Shown here: positions 32,665 to 40,970 of the stretch, piece after piece
Position numbering within the stretch: position 1 is the first letter of the stretch
Layout: each line of letters opens with the position of its first letter
Assembly (NCBI RefSeq): GCF_016863635.1
Contig: NZ_BOPG01000019.1
Location: 1-64,000, forward strand
Source of the DNA: Virgisporangium aurantiacum
GTDB lineage: Bacteria; Actinomycetota; Actinomycetes; Mycobacteriales; Micromonosporaceae
Length of the DNA stretch: 64,000 nt
Direction: 5' to 3'
Notes under the pieces: model-generated
The model's input: the letters and a program-made list of their open reading frames with translations, nothing else
The model's database searches: none
Told to the model about the DNA's origin: nothing
Translations under genes and position numbers: made by a program

Positions 32665-33507
32665 TCAGCTCCTCAGAGCGGCCGCGCCGATGACCCGCGC
32701 GACCCGGGCGTGGCCGAGGTACCGCTCGATGGAGTGCGGTGCGTCCGAGTTCTCCACCTCGATCTCCTCCAGGGGCTCCTTCCAGGTCGGGCGCAGCGGA
32801 TGGCCGAGCGCGACGACGTCGTTGACGTCCCAACAGGTCAGCCACGGTATCCCGGGGTTGACCGTGCCCTTGGTGAGCAGGTTGCGCTGCACGGAGTCCA
32901 GGCCGAGCGGGGAGCCGGCGGTGACCCACAACCGGGTGCGCTCCCGCAACCGCTGGTCGCTGAGCAGGTCACGGGCGACGACGGTGCCGAGGCTGTGCGA
33001 CACCAGCACGATCGGGACGGTGTCGGGAATCGCGGCCTTGACGGCGGCCAGCACCGGGTCGCGGGCCTGGGTGAGGTACACGGCGACGTCTCTCAGATGC
33101 GCCTTGATGATCTCCTGGTCGAGGCGGGTCCGGCGGGCGAGAATCTCCAGCGTCCTGCGGACGGCCTTGGCGGAGAGCAGGTCCGAGAGGCGCTCCTCGT
33201 CGACGCGACCCGTGGCCGCCACCATCTCGGTCAGCATTTCGTTCTCGACCGCGGTGGTGTCGTCGGGCAGGTCGGGGTGTAGCGGCAGCGATTCCAGGTC
33301 GACCTCCTCGCCGCGGCGAGCCAGTTCGGCGGTGATCCGGTAGAGCAGGTCGCCGTAGAACGGGAACACTGACCGCACCCCGTCGATCGGTGGTTCGCCG
33401 GCTCTGGCCAGGCCGGCGGCGAGGCCGGCCAGCCAGTTGCGCTCCAGCTTGACCGGGTCCTTACCTTCCTGGCCGCGTCCGTGCACGAACACGATGGTCG
33501 CGCTCAT
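32665..33507 (-). CDS. Alpha/beta hydrolase (lipase-like)
   Basis: A 280-residue cytoplasmic protein (no signal peptide) that starts SATIVFVHGRGQEGKDP, the oxyanion strand of alpha/beta hydrolases. VLVSHSLGTVVARD contains the nucleophile Ser172, CWDVNDVVALGHPL may supply the acid and APHSIERYLGH the histidine. A helical insertion of about 110 residues (60-165) forms a large lid. Similar proteins act on lipids or thioesters, or signal as lipase toxins. It lies 3 nt after the protease gene, so both likely share one transcript. Confidence 0.8.
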   Translation of the reverse strand: MSATIVFVHGRGQEGKDPVKLERNWLAGLAAGLARAGEPPIDGVRSVFPFYGDLLYRITAELARRGEEVDLESLPLHPDLPDDTTAVENEMLTEMVAATGRVDEERLSDLLSAKAVRRTLEILARRTRLDQEIIKAHLRDVAVYLTQARDPVLAAVKAAIPDTVPIVLVSHSLGTVVARDLLSDQRLRERTRLWVTAGSPLGLDSVQRNLLTKGTVNPGIPWLTCWDVNDVVALGHPLRPTWKEPLEEIEVENSDAPHSIERYLGHARVARVIGAAALRS

Positions 33508-33510
33508 CGT

Positions 33511-34476
33511 TCACTCCTCACCGAGTGCGTCGTCGATCAATTGGCGTGCCGCGTCCGCGAGCTCCGCCTCCCTGAGCCGGCGCACGATCCGGCTCACCCG
33601 TGCGCCTTCGTTCGCGGTGTACGCCTTGGTTTCCTCGCCCATGTCCGGCGTCCAGCGGGCCCCGTTCACGTCGAGATCGGCACCGCTCTCATCCCGCATG
33701 GGAACGCCGCCGTGGTGCAGCGCGACCATTTCCCACTGGTCGTTGAAGACGGGCGCACCCGACGATCCGCGACGGGCGTCGCTGCGATAGCGCAGCCACA
33801 GATCGTCCTCGGCGACCATCTGGTTCTCCCGGATGCTGATCCGCTTGCGGTCACCGCCCGGATGGTGGATGACGTTGAGGAACTCGGCTCTGACGGCCTT
33901 GCCGGTGCGGCCGATCAGCGGCACCGTCGCGTACGCCTCGCCGGGCGGGGCACCGTCCAGATCGGCGACGGCGACGACGGTGAAGTCGAGTTCCACATCC
34001 GTGCAGAAGAAGCGTTCCGGTACGAAAGCGCAGTACCGGGGTTGGGACTCCGTGCCATCGTCGGCGAACTCGTAGCCGAACTGCACACCCATCGCCGACG
34101 CGTCGTCCGCCGACCAGATCACGTGATTGTTCGTGATGAACAGGCTCGGCCCGATCAGGGCTCCGGTGCCCACCGCCAGACTGGGATGGGCCCGGGACGG
34201 GGCGGTGACGACGCGGCCGACGGCCCGGGCGGCGGCCAGCCCGCAGGACAGGAAACTCACCCAGAGGGAGTCGTCCTTGTTCACGATGCCGTCGAGGTCG
34301 AGACCGCGACGCATCAGTCGCTGCCGGCGATTGCCGAGTTCGGAGCTGGAATTCGCAGCGGCCAGGTCGCCGCTGGCCGTCGCCTTTGCCGTGTCGTCCA
34401 GTTGATGCGCGCTGTTTCGCCAGCGTTCGAGAATCTCCTTCGAACGTCTGGTTTCGCCTTCGGTGTCGGTTCCCAT
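33511..34476 (-). CDS. V8/trypsin-like serine protease
   Basis: A 321-residue chymotrypsin-fold peptidase. An N-terminal extension of about 70 residues, partly helical and charged (RRSKEILERWRNSAHQL), precedes the protease domain. The triad is His118 (FITNNHVIW), Asp164 (ELDFTVVAV) and Ser239 (RRGSSGAPVF), a pattern like glutamyl-endopeptidase/V8 enzymes. No export signal is visible, so it is probably cytoplasmic, which is unusual for this class. GGAGGA lies upstream of ATG 34476. It is the first gene of the minus-strand cluster and is divergent from the LodA-vWA gene, 216 nt away. Confidence 0.85.
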   Translation of the reverse strand: MGTDTEGETRRSKEILERWRNSAHQLDDTAKATASGDLAAANSSSELGNRRQRLMRRGLDLDGIVNKDDSLWVSFLSCGLAAARAVGRVVTAPSRAHPSLAVGTGALIGPSLFITNNHVIWSADDASAMGVQFGYEFADDGTESQPRYCAFVPERFFCTDVELDFTVVAVADLDGAPPGEAYATVPLIGRTGKAVRAEFLNVIHHPGGDRKRISIRENQMVAEDDLWLRYRSDARRGSSGAPVFNDQWEMVALHHGGVPMRDESGADLDVNGARWTPDMGEETKAYTANEGARVSRIVRRLREAELADAARQLIDDALGEE

Positions 34477-34692
34477 GGCGAGTCCTCCCTGCGGGGCACG
34501 GGGTTGCACCTGGAAAGGGTCCGCGGAAGACGCCCAACGGACCTGGACGAGCGTCGGATCACGGACACGCCCATTCACCCGGCAGGAGGACCGACCCGGC
34601 CGACGCGCCGGTGACGGTGTATTTCCACGGTATCGCGGTGGCTCACAACTGGTGCGTGCCCGCGCTGCGGGAACCGATGAAGGAGGCAGTTC
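34477..34692. other. Divergent control region between the protease and LodA-vWA genes
   Basis: It carries the two ribosome-binding sites (GGAGGA for the protease, AGGAGG at 34681-34686 for LodA-vWA). No clear palindrome or promoter pair could be resolved by eye. Confidence 0.45.
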
Positions 34693-37600
34693 GTGGCAAC
34701 CGTCTACAAGATTCATCCGGCCATCGGCATCGCCCGGGTCGGCAACAGCCCCGACGACTTCTTCGTCGGCCCGGAGCGCATCGGCCAGCCGCCCGAGCCG
34801 CCCGGCGGATTCAAGGACGACCAGTGTCGCGTCAAGCGCCAGGCCGCACGATTCCGGGTGTTCGCCCACAATGACGACGGCACGGTCGACGAGATCACCG
34901 ATGCCGAGGCCGAGATCACGTGGACGGTCAACCTCGCCAACACGAAGGCGGCCAACCCCGGGCGGGGCAACAGCGAAGACCCTGCCAAGCTGGCGATCGA
35001 GCCCGGTGCGCGCACCCTGAACGGCCCGAATGAGCGGCAGAAGTTCGACACCGGCACGATCGACTTCGACAACGCGCCGCTCACAACGGTGCCGCTCGGC
35101 GAGATCCGCAGCACGCCGGAGAACTACCTCGTCGTGCTCGGCGGCTCCGGCACGTCCGCCTCGCCCGGCGGAACCGCGCTTGACGGCTACTTCTGGGCCA
35201 GCGACGACTGGTACGACGACGTGTCCGACGGTCCGGTGACAGCGACCGTGAAACTGCGCTCCGACAACTCCACCCCGGCGGTTGTCGGGGCATGGGTGAT
35301 CGTGGCGCCGCCGAACTTCGCACCCGACCAGAACAGCGTCATCACGATGTACGACCGTGTCTTCCAGGCGATGGTCGACGCCGGCATGATCCCCGCGCCG
35401 ACCACCACCTCGTACACACACGACGTCTATCCGATCCTGCAACGCGCCCGCGACACGAATTCGGTCGACCGCACGTTCGGCTCGCACACGTGGACCGACC
35501 CGGTCACCTCCGATCCATTGCGCAACGCCATCTTCAACAAGCTCGCCGATCCCGCCGGGGGCGGCGGCAACATGCCGTCGCTCAACAACTCCGGCACCAA
35601 CGACAACCGGCTCACACTCACGCAGTACGCGCACATGGAACGCTGGAAGAACGACAACTACGCCAACGACTGGACGGGCGTCCCGCCGCCGCAGGCCGAC
35701 ATCACACCCGACGGCCTCGACCGGGCCGCGCTCCAGGCGTGTGTCGGCGGCGCGTTCCTACCGGGCATCGAGACCGGCGGCCTACCCGGCACCCCTCCCC
35801 TGGTGAACCGGCCGATCATCGACCCGTCGAAGTACGCCGAACCGTTCCGGCTCGACCACTCGGCGCTGGACCCCGGAGCCCTCACCTACGTCATGGCGTT
35901 GCCGTGGCAGAACGACTTCTTCCAGTGCGCCGACAACTGGTGGCCGGTGCCGCGCCCGAACTACGTCACGCGGGGCGGCGTCGCCCAGCAGAGCTTCATC
36001 AGTGGCGTTGTCAACAGTGGACAGTCCATGGTGGACAACTGGCACAAGCTCGGCTTCGTGGTACGCCAGGGCACGGATCTGATCGAGGTCGACCGGTGCG
36101 ACCTCGCGGGCGTCAACCTGCTCACGCCGTTGCTGAATTTCCAGCACGTGCCGCAGGGCCCGATGGGCATGGTTCGCGAGACGGCACTGGCCATCACGTT
36201 CGAGGTGAGTTCGCCGTCGTCGGCGCTGACGTTGGAGTACGCGCCGGGCGGGGCACCGAACCATCCGCAACTGGTGCCGTTCAACGCCTCGGTCACGGTC
36301 GGCCCGACCGCCAACGCCGTCGCCACCGCGCGTTTGTGGGTCATCTACCGCACGAGCAACCCCGGCGACGAGTTGCCCCCACAAACGGTCACCGTGCAGG
36401 AGGCCGGCGGTACCCGCACGTGGACGGTCACCATCATCGGCGACACGGTGGCCCGCAGGACCGCCGCCGCGGCCCTGGTGCTCGACCGGTCGACCAGCAT
36501 GGCCGAGGACCGGGGCGACGGCCAGAGCAAGCACGCCTCGCTGCAACAGGCGGCGAACACGTTCGTCGACGTGATGCTCGAAGGCGACGGCGTCGGTGTC
36601 GTGCGGTTCAACCAGGACGCGCAGGTCCTGAAGTCGGTGCTACCACTGGGCGCGGGCGGACTGTCCGACATCAACCGCAGCGCCATCAAGGACATCATCA
36701 ACGGCAACGGCCTCGACCCCAACGGCCTGACCTCGATCGGCGACGGCATCTTCGAAGGCCGTGGGATTCTCAACGCCACCACGACGCCGTTCGACGTGAA
36801 GTCGCTGGTGGTGCTGACCGACGGCGTCGAAACCAGCCTGCGGTCCATCGCCGACGTGGCCGGCGACATCAACGAGTTCACCTACGCGGTGGGCCTCGGC
36901 CAGCCGCAGAACATCAGCGTCCCGGCGTTGCAGACCATCTCCGGCAACAACGGCGGCTACCTGCTGGTGACCGGCGCGATCGGCACCGACAACCGGTTCC
37001 TGTTGCAGAAGTACTTCCTGCAGATCCTCGCCGGCATCAGCAACGCCGAGATCGTGCTCGACCCCGACGGCCACCTGGTCCCGGGACGCGTGGAGCGCGT
37101 GCCGTTCCAGTTGACCGCCGGTGACGCGGGCGTCGACGTGATCCTGTTGACGCCCAACACGGATATCGTCGACTTCCGCGTGGAGACGCCGAGTGGTCAG
37201 CTCATCGAGCCGTGGCGGGCGCAGTCCGAGCCGGGGATGCGGTTCGTGCGCTCCGACGGGGTGAGCTACTACCGGATCGCGCTGCCGTTCGAGTTCATGG
37301 CGGACCGGTTCGACGCGGGCGGCACCTGGCAGGCGTTGCTCACCGTCGGCCGGCCCCGGATCGAACGCAGCGACAGCCGCGACGGCACCGACCCGTCGAT
37401 CCGCCACCGCCAACCGGTGGCGGCGCAACCGCCGCGCATCGTGACCGCGCCCTCCCGCTTCGCCCGTGCCCAGCGGGCGAGCATCCTCGCGGCCGAGCAG
37501 CCGTCGCTCGCCGGCGGCCCGATCGGCGAGCACGGCTTCCGGACGGTGCCGTACAGCGTCGTCGTGCACGCCTACTCGAACCTCACCATGGAAGCGCAGG

Positions 37601-38070
37601 CCGAACAGCACAGCTTCGTGCCGGGGGCGCGGGTGTTCCTGCACGCGACGCTCGCCCGGTCGGGTATCCCGGCGGCCGGCGACGCGCAGGTGTGGGCCGA
37701 GGTCACCGCGCCCGGCGGATCCACGTCGACGGTCCCGCTCGCGGAGAGCGAAAGCGGCCGGTTCACCGGGCGGTTCGACACCACTGGCGTCGGGGTGTAC
37801 CGGATCCGGGTTCGGGCGCGGGGCACCACGCCGGGCGGGGAGGCGTTCGCCCGGGAGAAGACGCTGACCGCGGCGGTGTGGCGGGGCGGCGACCAGACCC
37901 CGCCGTCACCGTCCACAGGGGACGGTGCGCACGAGCAACTCTGCAAGTTGCTCACCTGCCTGTTGCGGCGCGACGGCGCGATCACGCCCGAGTTCGAGAA
38001 GCGTCTTCGAGCGCTCGGGCTCAACCTGGACGCTGCCCGCAAGTGCCTGGCCGAATTCTGCCGGGGCTAG
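34693..38070 (+). CDS. LodA-like quinoprotein oxidase fused to a von Willebrand A domain
   Basis: A 1,125-residue protein. Residues 1 to about 500 match LodA/GoxA amino-acid oxidases with cysteine tryptophylquinone: VYKIHPAIGIARVGNSPDDF at the start, Cys350 in LQACVGGAFLPGIE, and Trp416/Trp417 in QCADNWWPVPRPNYV. These are the two residues crosslinked into the cofactor. A beta-rich linker follows (about 500-585), then a vWA domain (about 590-780) with intact metal site: DRSTS at 598-602, Thr680 and TDG at 709-711. Two more beta domains and a C-terminal tail with four cysteines complete it. No signal peptide is seen; known LodA is also exported without one. GTG start with AGGAGG. Partner LodB follows. 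The substrate amino acid cannot be predicted. Confidence 0.88.
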   Translation: MATVYKIHPAIGIARVGNSPDDFFVGPERIGQPPEPPGGFKDDQCRVKRQAARFRVFAHNDDGTVDEITDAEAEITWTVNLANTKAANPGRGNSEDPAKLAIEPGARTLNGPNERQKFDTGTIDFDNAPLTTVPLGEIRSTPENYLVVLGGSGTSASPGGTALDGYFWASDDWYDDVSDGPVTATVKLRSDNSTPAVVGAWVIVAPPNFAPDQNSVITMYDRVFQAMVDAGMIPAPTTTSYTHDVYPILQRARDTNSVDRTFGSHTWTDPVTSDPLRNAIFNKLADPAGGGGNMPSLNNSGTNDNRLTLTQYAHMERWKNDNYANDWTGVPPPQADITPDGLDRAALQACVGGAFLPGIETGGLPGTPPLVNRPIIDPSKYAEPFRLDHSALDPGALTYVMALPWQNDFFQCADNWWPVPRPNYVTRGGVAQQSFISGVVNSGQSMVDNWHKLGFVVRQGTDLIEVDRCDLAGVNLLTPLLNFQHVPQGPMGMVRETALAITFEVSSPSSALTLEYAPGGAPNHPQLVPFNASVTVGPTANAVATARLWVIYRTSNPGDELPPQTVTVQEAGGTRTWTVTIIGDTVARRTAAAALVLDRSTSMAEDRGDGQSKHASLQQAANTFVDVMLEGDGVGVVRFNQDAQVLKSVLPLGAGGLSDINRSAIKDIINGNGLDPNGLTSIGDGIFEGRGILNATTTPFDVKSLVVLTDGVETSLRSIADVAGDINEFTYAVGLGQPQNISVPALQTISGNNGGYLLVTGAIGTDNRFLLQKYFLQILAGISNAEIVLDPDGHLVPGRVERVPFQLTAGDAGVDVILLTPNTDIVDFRVETPSGQLIEPWRAQSEPGMRFVRSDGVSYYRIALPFEFMADRFDAGGTWQALLTVGRPRIERSDSRDGTDPSIRHRQPVAAQPPRIVTAPSRFARAQRASILAAEQPSLAGGPIGEHGFRTVPYSVVVHAYSNLTMEAQAEQHSFVPGARVFLHATLARSGIPAAGDAQVWAEVTAPGGSTSTVPLAESESGRFTGRFDTTGVGVYRIRVRARGTTPGGEAFAREKTLTAAVWRGGDQTPPSPSTGDGAHEQLCKLLTCLLRRDGAITPEFEKRLRALGLNLDAARKCLAEFCRG

Positions 38071-38072
38071 TC

Positions 38073-39164
38073 GTGTCCGGTTACGACGTCGCGGTGGTCG
38101 GGGCGGGTCCAGCCGGCTCGGCCACCGCCCGCTGGCTCGCCCGCGCGGGCCAGCGGGTCGTCCTGCTGGAACGGTCGCGCTTCGACGCGCCGCGCGTCGG
38201 CGAGTCACTCGCCCCGGCCACCAACGGCCTGTTGCGGGAACTGGGTGTGTGGCAGGACTTCACCGCGCTGGCACCGGTGCCCTCGCACGGCACCCGCAGT
38301 GTCTGGGGCGGGCCGGTGCCGGCCAGCAACTCGCACCTCGTGAACCCGTACGGCTGCGGCTGGCACGTCGACCGGTTGGCCTTCGACCGGATGCTCGCGT
38401 CCGCCGCGGTGTCGGCCGGCGTCGAATTGCGGCTCGGCGTCGCCTGCCGGCGGGTCGAACGCGACGACGCCGGCTGGTCACTGTCCACCGGCGGCGGCCG
38501 ACTCCGCGCCCGGATCCTGGTGGACGCCACCGGACGCGCCGCCAGCATCGGACGCCGGTTGGGCGGGCGGCGGATCGTGTTCGACCGGCTCGTCGCGATC
38601 GCGGCGATGTTCGAGGGGGACGCCGACGGCTACGTCCTCGTCGAGACCGTGCCGGACGGATGGTGGTACTCGGCACCGACCCCGCCCGGACACGCGTTGG
38701 CCATGCTGATGACCGACGGCGACCTGTGCCGCCCGGCCGTCGCGCCGGACCGGTGGCAGGCCCTGCTCGCCGGGGCACCCGTCACGGCCGCCCGGCTGGC
38801 GGCGACCCGACCACAGTGGGGGCCGCGGGTGTTCCCGGCACCGAGCCAGCGCCTGCACCGCGTGGCGTGCGACGCCCCGTGGCTCGCCGTCGGCGACGCC
38901 GCACTCGCCGTCGACCCGATCTCGGGCAGCGGCGTCGTCCGGGCGCTGCGGACCTCACGGGCGGCCGCCGAGGCGGTGCTCGCCATGCTGGACGGCACCG
39001 AACCGTCGGCGCTCGCCGCGTACGAAGCCGAACGCGACCGCGAATGCACCACGTACCTGCACGAGCGGGCGCTGTACTACGGCGCGGAACGGCGCTGGGA
39101 CGCGGCACCGTTCTGGCGCCGGCGGACCAGCGTCCTGCCCTCACGCCCCCTGCTCGTAGGGTGA
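38073..39164 (+). CDS. LodB-like FAD-dependent maturase/oxidoreductase
   Basis: A 363-residue flavoprotein of the tryptophan-halogenase/LodB group. The FAD-binding GAGPAG is at residues 10-15, VGESLAPATNGLLRELG forms the FAD/active-site strand, and ACDAPWLAVGDAALAVDPIS with SGSGVVRAL closes the FAD site. LodB-type proteins are needed to form the tryptophylquinone in their cognate LodA. The 2-nt gap to the LodA-vWA gene matches that pairing. The K-x79-S lysine typical of true halogenases was not identified, so halogenation is unlikely. Confidence 0.85.
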   Translation: MSGYDVAVVGAGPAGSATARWLARAGQRVVLLERSRFDAPRVGESLAPATNGLLRELGVWQDFTALAPVPSHGTRSVWGGPVPASNSHLVNPYGCGWHVDRLAFDRMLASAAVSAGVELRLGVACRRVERDDAGWSLSTGGGRLRARILVDATGRAASIGRRLGGRRIVFDRLVAIAAMFEGDADGYVLVETVPDGWWYSAPTPPGHALAMLMTDGDLCRPAVAPDRWQALLAGAPVTAARLAATRPQWGPRVFPAPSQRLHRVACDAPWLAVGDAALAVDPISGSGVVRALRTSRAAAEAVLAMLDGTEPSALAAYEAERDRECTTYLHERALYYGAERRWDAAPFWRRRTSVLPSRPLLVG

Positions 39165-39207
39165 GACCTCACGTACGAGCGGCGGCCAACCAGCCAAGGC
39201 GGCCAAC

Positions 39208-40050
39208 ATGTACTCCCGCAAGCAATTCGCGATCATCGTCCTCGTCCTCAGCCTCACCGCCGGTGGATGTACAACCGACGGCGCTTCCGATGCACCGCAG
39301 GGCCAGGGTCCTCCCGGGCCGGTCGATCCCACAGCCGCGCCCACGTCGGGAACCACCACAACACCGACGTCGAAGACGACGACGCGAACGCGCAAGTCGT
39401 CGGCGCTCGTCGAGTGGATCAAGGAATTCACGCCGACCGGTGGCGGCGGCGGCTACGAGGAGGCGGCCTACATCTGGTTCATGAAGGGCGATTGCGAGAC
39501 GACCCTGTCCATCGCCCGTAACCGGGACGGTGAACTCGGGACGATGGACGAGGCGCTCCGGACCCTCTACGAAGGCGCGGCCGCCGCCTGCCTGGCCGCC
39601 TTTCACCAGCGGCGCGACATGTGGTCCGTCGCGCTCGCCAGGCACGGCAAGGTCGACACGAGCGGGATGTCGTGCTGGCACCGGTCGGTGTACCGGATAT
39701 TCACGGCGCTGGTCGAGGCGTACCGAGACGATCCGGAGGTCCGATTCAGCAGGACCGGCGGCAGTGGTCGGTCCGAGTGCCCGCAACTGTCCGGCCTGTC
39801 TCCGGATCACGGCTCCCGATCGGGCGGCTATCAGGTGGAGGTCGAGGGCAGCAATCTCCCCAGATCCATGAACCTCATCTTCGTCACCGGCGAAGACATC
39901 ACCGTCTCCGCCAGCACCACGGGCGGGCGCTTGTCGTTCACGATGCCGCGGTACGAAGGATCCGTGACGTCCGTGACCCTGAAGATCGCCGACGCGCCAC
40001 GGATCGAGGGTGTCTACGCGACCTTCGTGTTCGACGGACGACCGCGGTGA
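39208..40050 (+). CDS. Lipoprotein with C-terminal IPT/TIG-like domain
   Basis: A 280-residue lipoprotein. The lipobox is LTAGGC, followed by a Pro/Thr-rich spacer (PTSGTTTTPTSKTTTRTRK). A soluble helical region contains cysteines in GDCETTLSIA, AACLAAF, GMSCWHRSV and SECPQL. The last 80 residues resemble an IPT/TIG immunoglobulin-like fold (PQLSGLSPDHGSRSGGYQVE). No enzymatic motif. The GTGA overlap with the next gene indicates coupling to a membrane protein. The substrate or partner is unknown. Confidence 0.7.
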   Translation: MYSRKQFAIIVLVLSLTAGGCTTDGASDAPQGQGPPGPVDPTAAPTSGTTTTPTSKTTTRTRKSSALVEWIKEFTPTGGGGGYEEAAYIWFMKGDCETTLSIARNRDGELGTMDEALRTLYEGAAAACLAAFHQRRDMWSVALARHGKVDTSGMSCWHRSVYRIFTALVEAYRDDPEVRFSRTGGSGRSECPQLSGLSPDHGSRSGGYQVEVEGSNLPRSMNLIFVTGEDITVSASTTGGRLSFTMPRYEGSVTSVTLKIADAPRIEGVYATFVFDGRPR

Positions 40051-40949
40051 ACACCACTACCCGGGCACGTCGGCTGCGTCTCGTCCGCGTTCGGTCGCGC
40101 CGGTTCCGGCCGAGGACGGTGCCCGTCCGGGAACCGACCCCGCCGACGCTCGGCCACACCGACAGGCTCGCTGCGATTTCGAGTATCGCCTCGCCGATCG
40201 CCGTCGTCACCGCCCTGCTCGTGTACTACGGCTGGGTGCGCATGAACGTTCAGGCGGAGGATCTCGGGTACGACGTCTCCGTCATCGACATGTCGATCCA
40301 GGACTATGTCTTGAAGACCGTCAACGTCCTGTACATCCCGCTCGTGCTCGTCTGCGTGCTCGCGCTGGCGATCCACGCCCTGCATCGGTGGATCGTCCGC
40401 CGCGACAAGCAGCTGCTCCGCCGGCTCGCCACCGCGTTGAAGTACTCGTTCGTCGGCTGGGTCGGCCTGGCCGTCGCACTGATGGCAGGGGGGATGCCGA
40501 TGGGCGGGTCGGAGCTGCCGATCGGCATCACGCTCTCGCTCATGTGCGCCCTGTACGGCTCCGTTCTCGTGCCGCCCCAGGACACGAGCCGACGCGTTCG
40601 GGTCCTTCTGCTCGCGCTGCTGGCCCTCGTGGCCTTCTGGGATTCCGAGCGCCTGGCGCGCGTCATGGGACACGCGTATGCCGAGTCGATCCTGGCCGAC
40701 CCGAGCCAGCTGGTGGGCGTGATCGTCCACAGCGAGAAGGACCTGTCGATCGACGGAGTCACCCCCACCAGGATCGACTCGCCGGAAGCCGCATACCACT
40801 TCCGGTACGAGGACCTGCACCTGCTGCAGCGCTCCGGTGACCGGTTCCTGGTCGTGACCGACGAGTGGGCGACCGGCCCGCGGCACGTGTACGTTCTCCG
40901 CGAGAGCGATTCCGTCCGGATCGACTTCGTTCGTCGGAACGCAGGGTGA
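40047..40949 (+). CDS. Membrane protein paired with the IPT-like lipoprotein
   Basis: A 300-residue protein starting with a strongly basic arginine-rich stretch (ARRLRLVRVRSRRFRPRTV). Four to five hydrophobic segments follow (about 43-210), then a soluble C-terminal domain of about 90 residues (LVGVIVHSEKDLSIDGVTPT onward) that ends with repeated short strands. No family recognised. It starts with GTG overlapping the lipoprotein stop, so the two are probably made in equal amounts and may form one envelope complex. Confidence 0.7.
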   Translation: MNTTTRARRLRLVRVRSRRFRPRTVPVREPTPPTLGHTDRLAAISSIASPIAVVTALLVYYGWVRMNVQAEDLGYDVSVIDMSIQDYVLKTVNVLYIPLVLVCVLALAIHALHRWIVRRDKQLLRRLATALKYSFVGWVGLAVALMAGGMPMGGSELPIGITLSLMCALYGSVLVPPQDTSRRVRVLLLALLALVAFWDSERLARVMGHAYAESILADPSQLVGVIVHSEKDLSIDGVTPTRIDSPEAAYHFRYEDLHLLQRSGDRFLVVTDEWATGPRHVYVLRESDSVRIDFVRRNAG

Positions 40950-40970
40950 CCGCCCACGACGCCCTGACGA

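Noticed and set aside
34626..34692. A possible short upstream peptide ahead of the LodA-vWA gene
   Set aside because: The frame continues into the oxidase gene out of phase, lacks a ribosome-binding site and has no coding signature. It reads as chance.
38073..39164. Tryptophan halogenase
   Set aside because: The flavoprotein shares the halogenase fold but is coupled to a LodA-type gene, and the halogenase lysine was not identified. A LodB role fits better.
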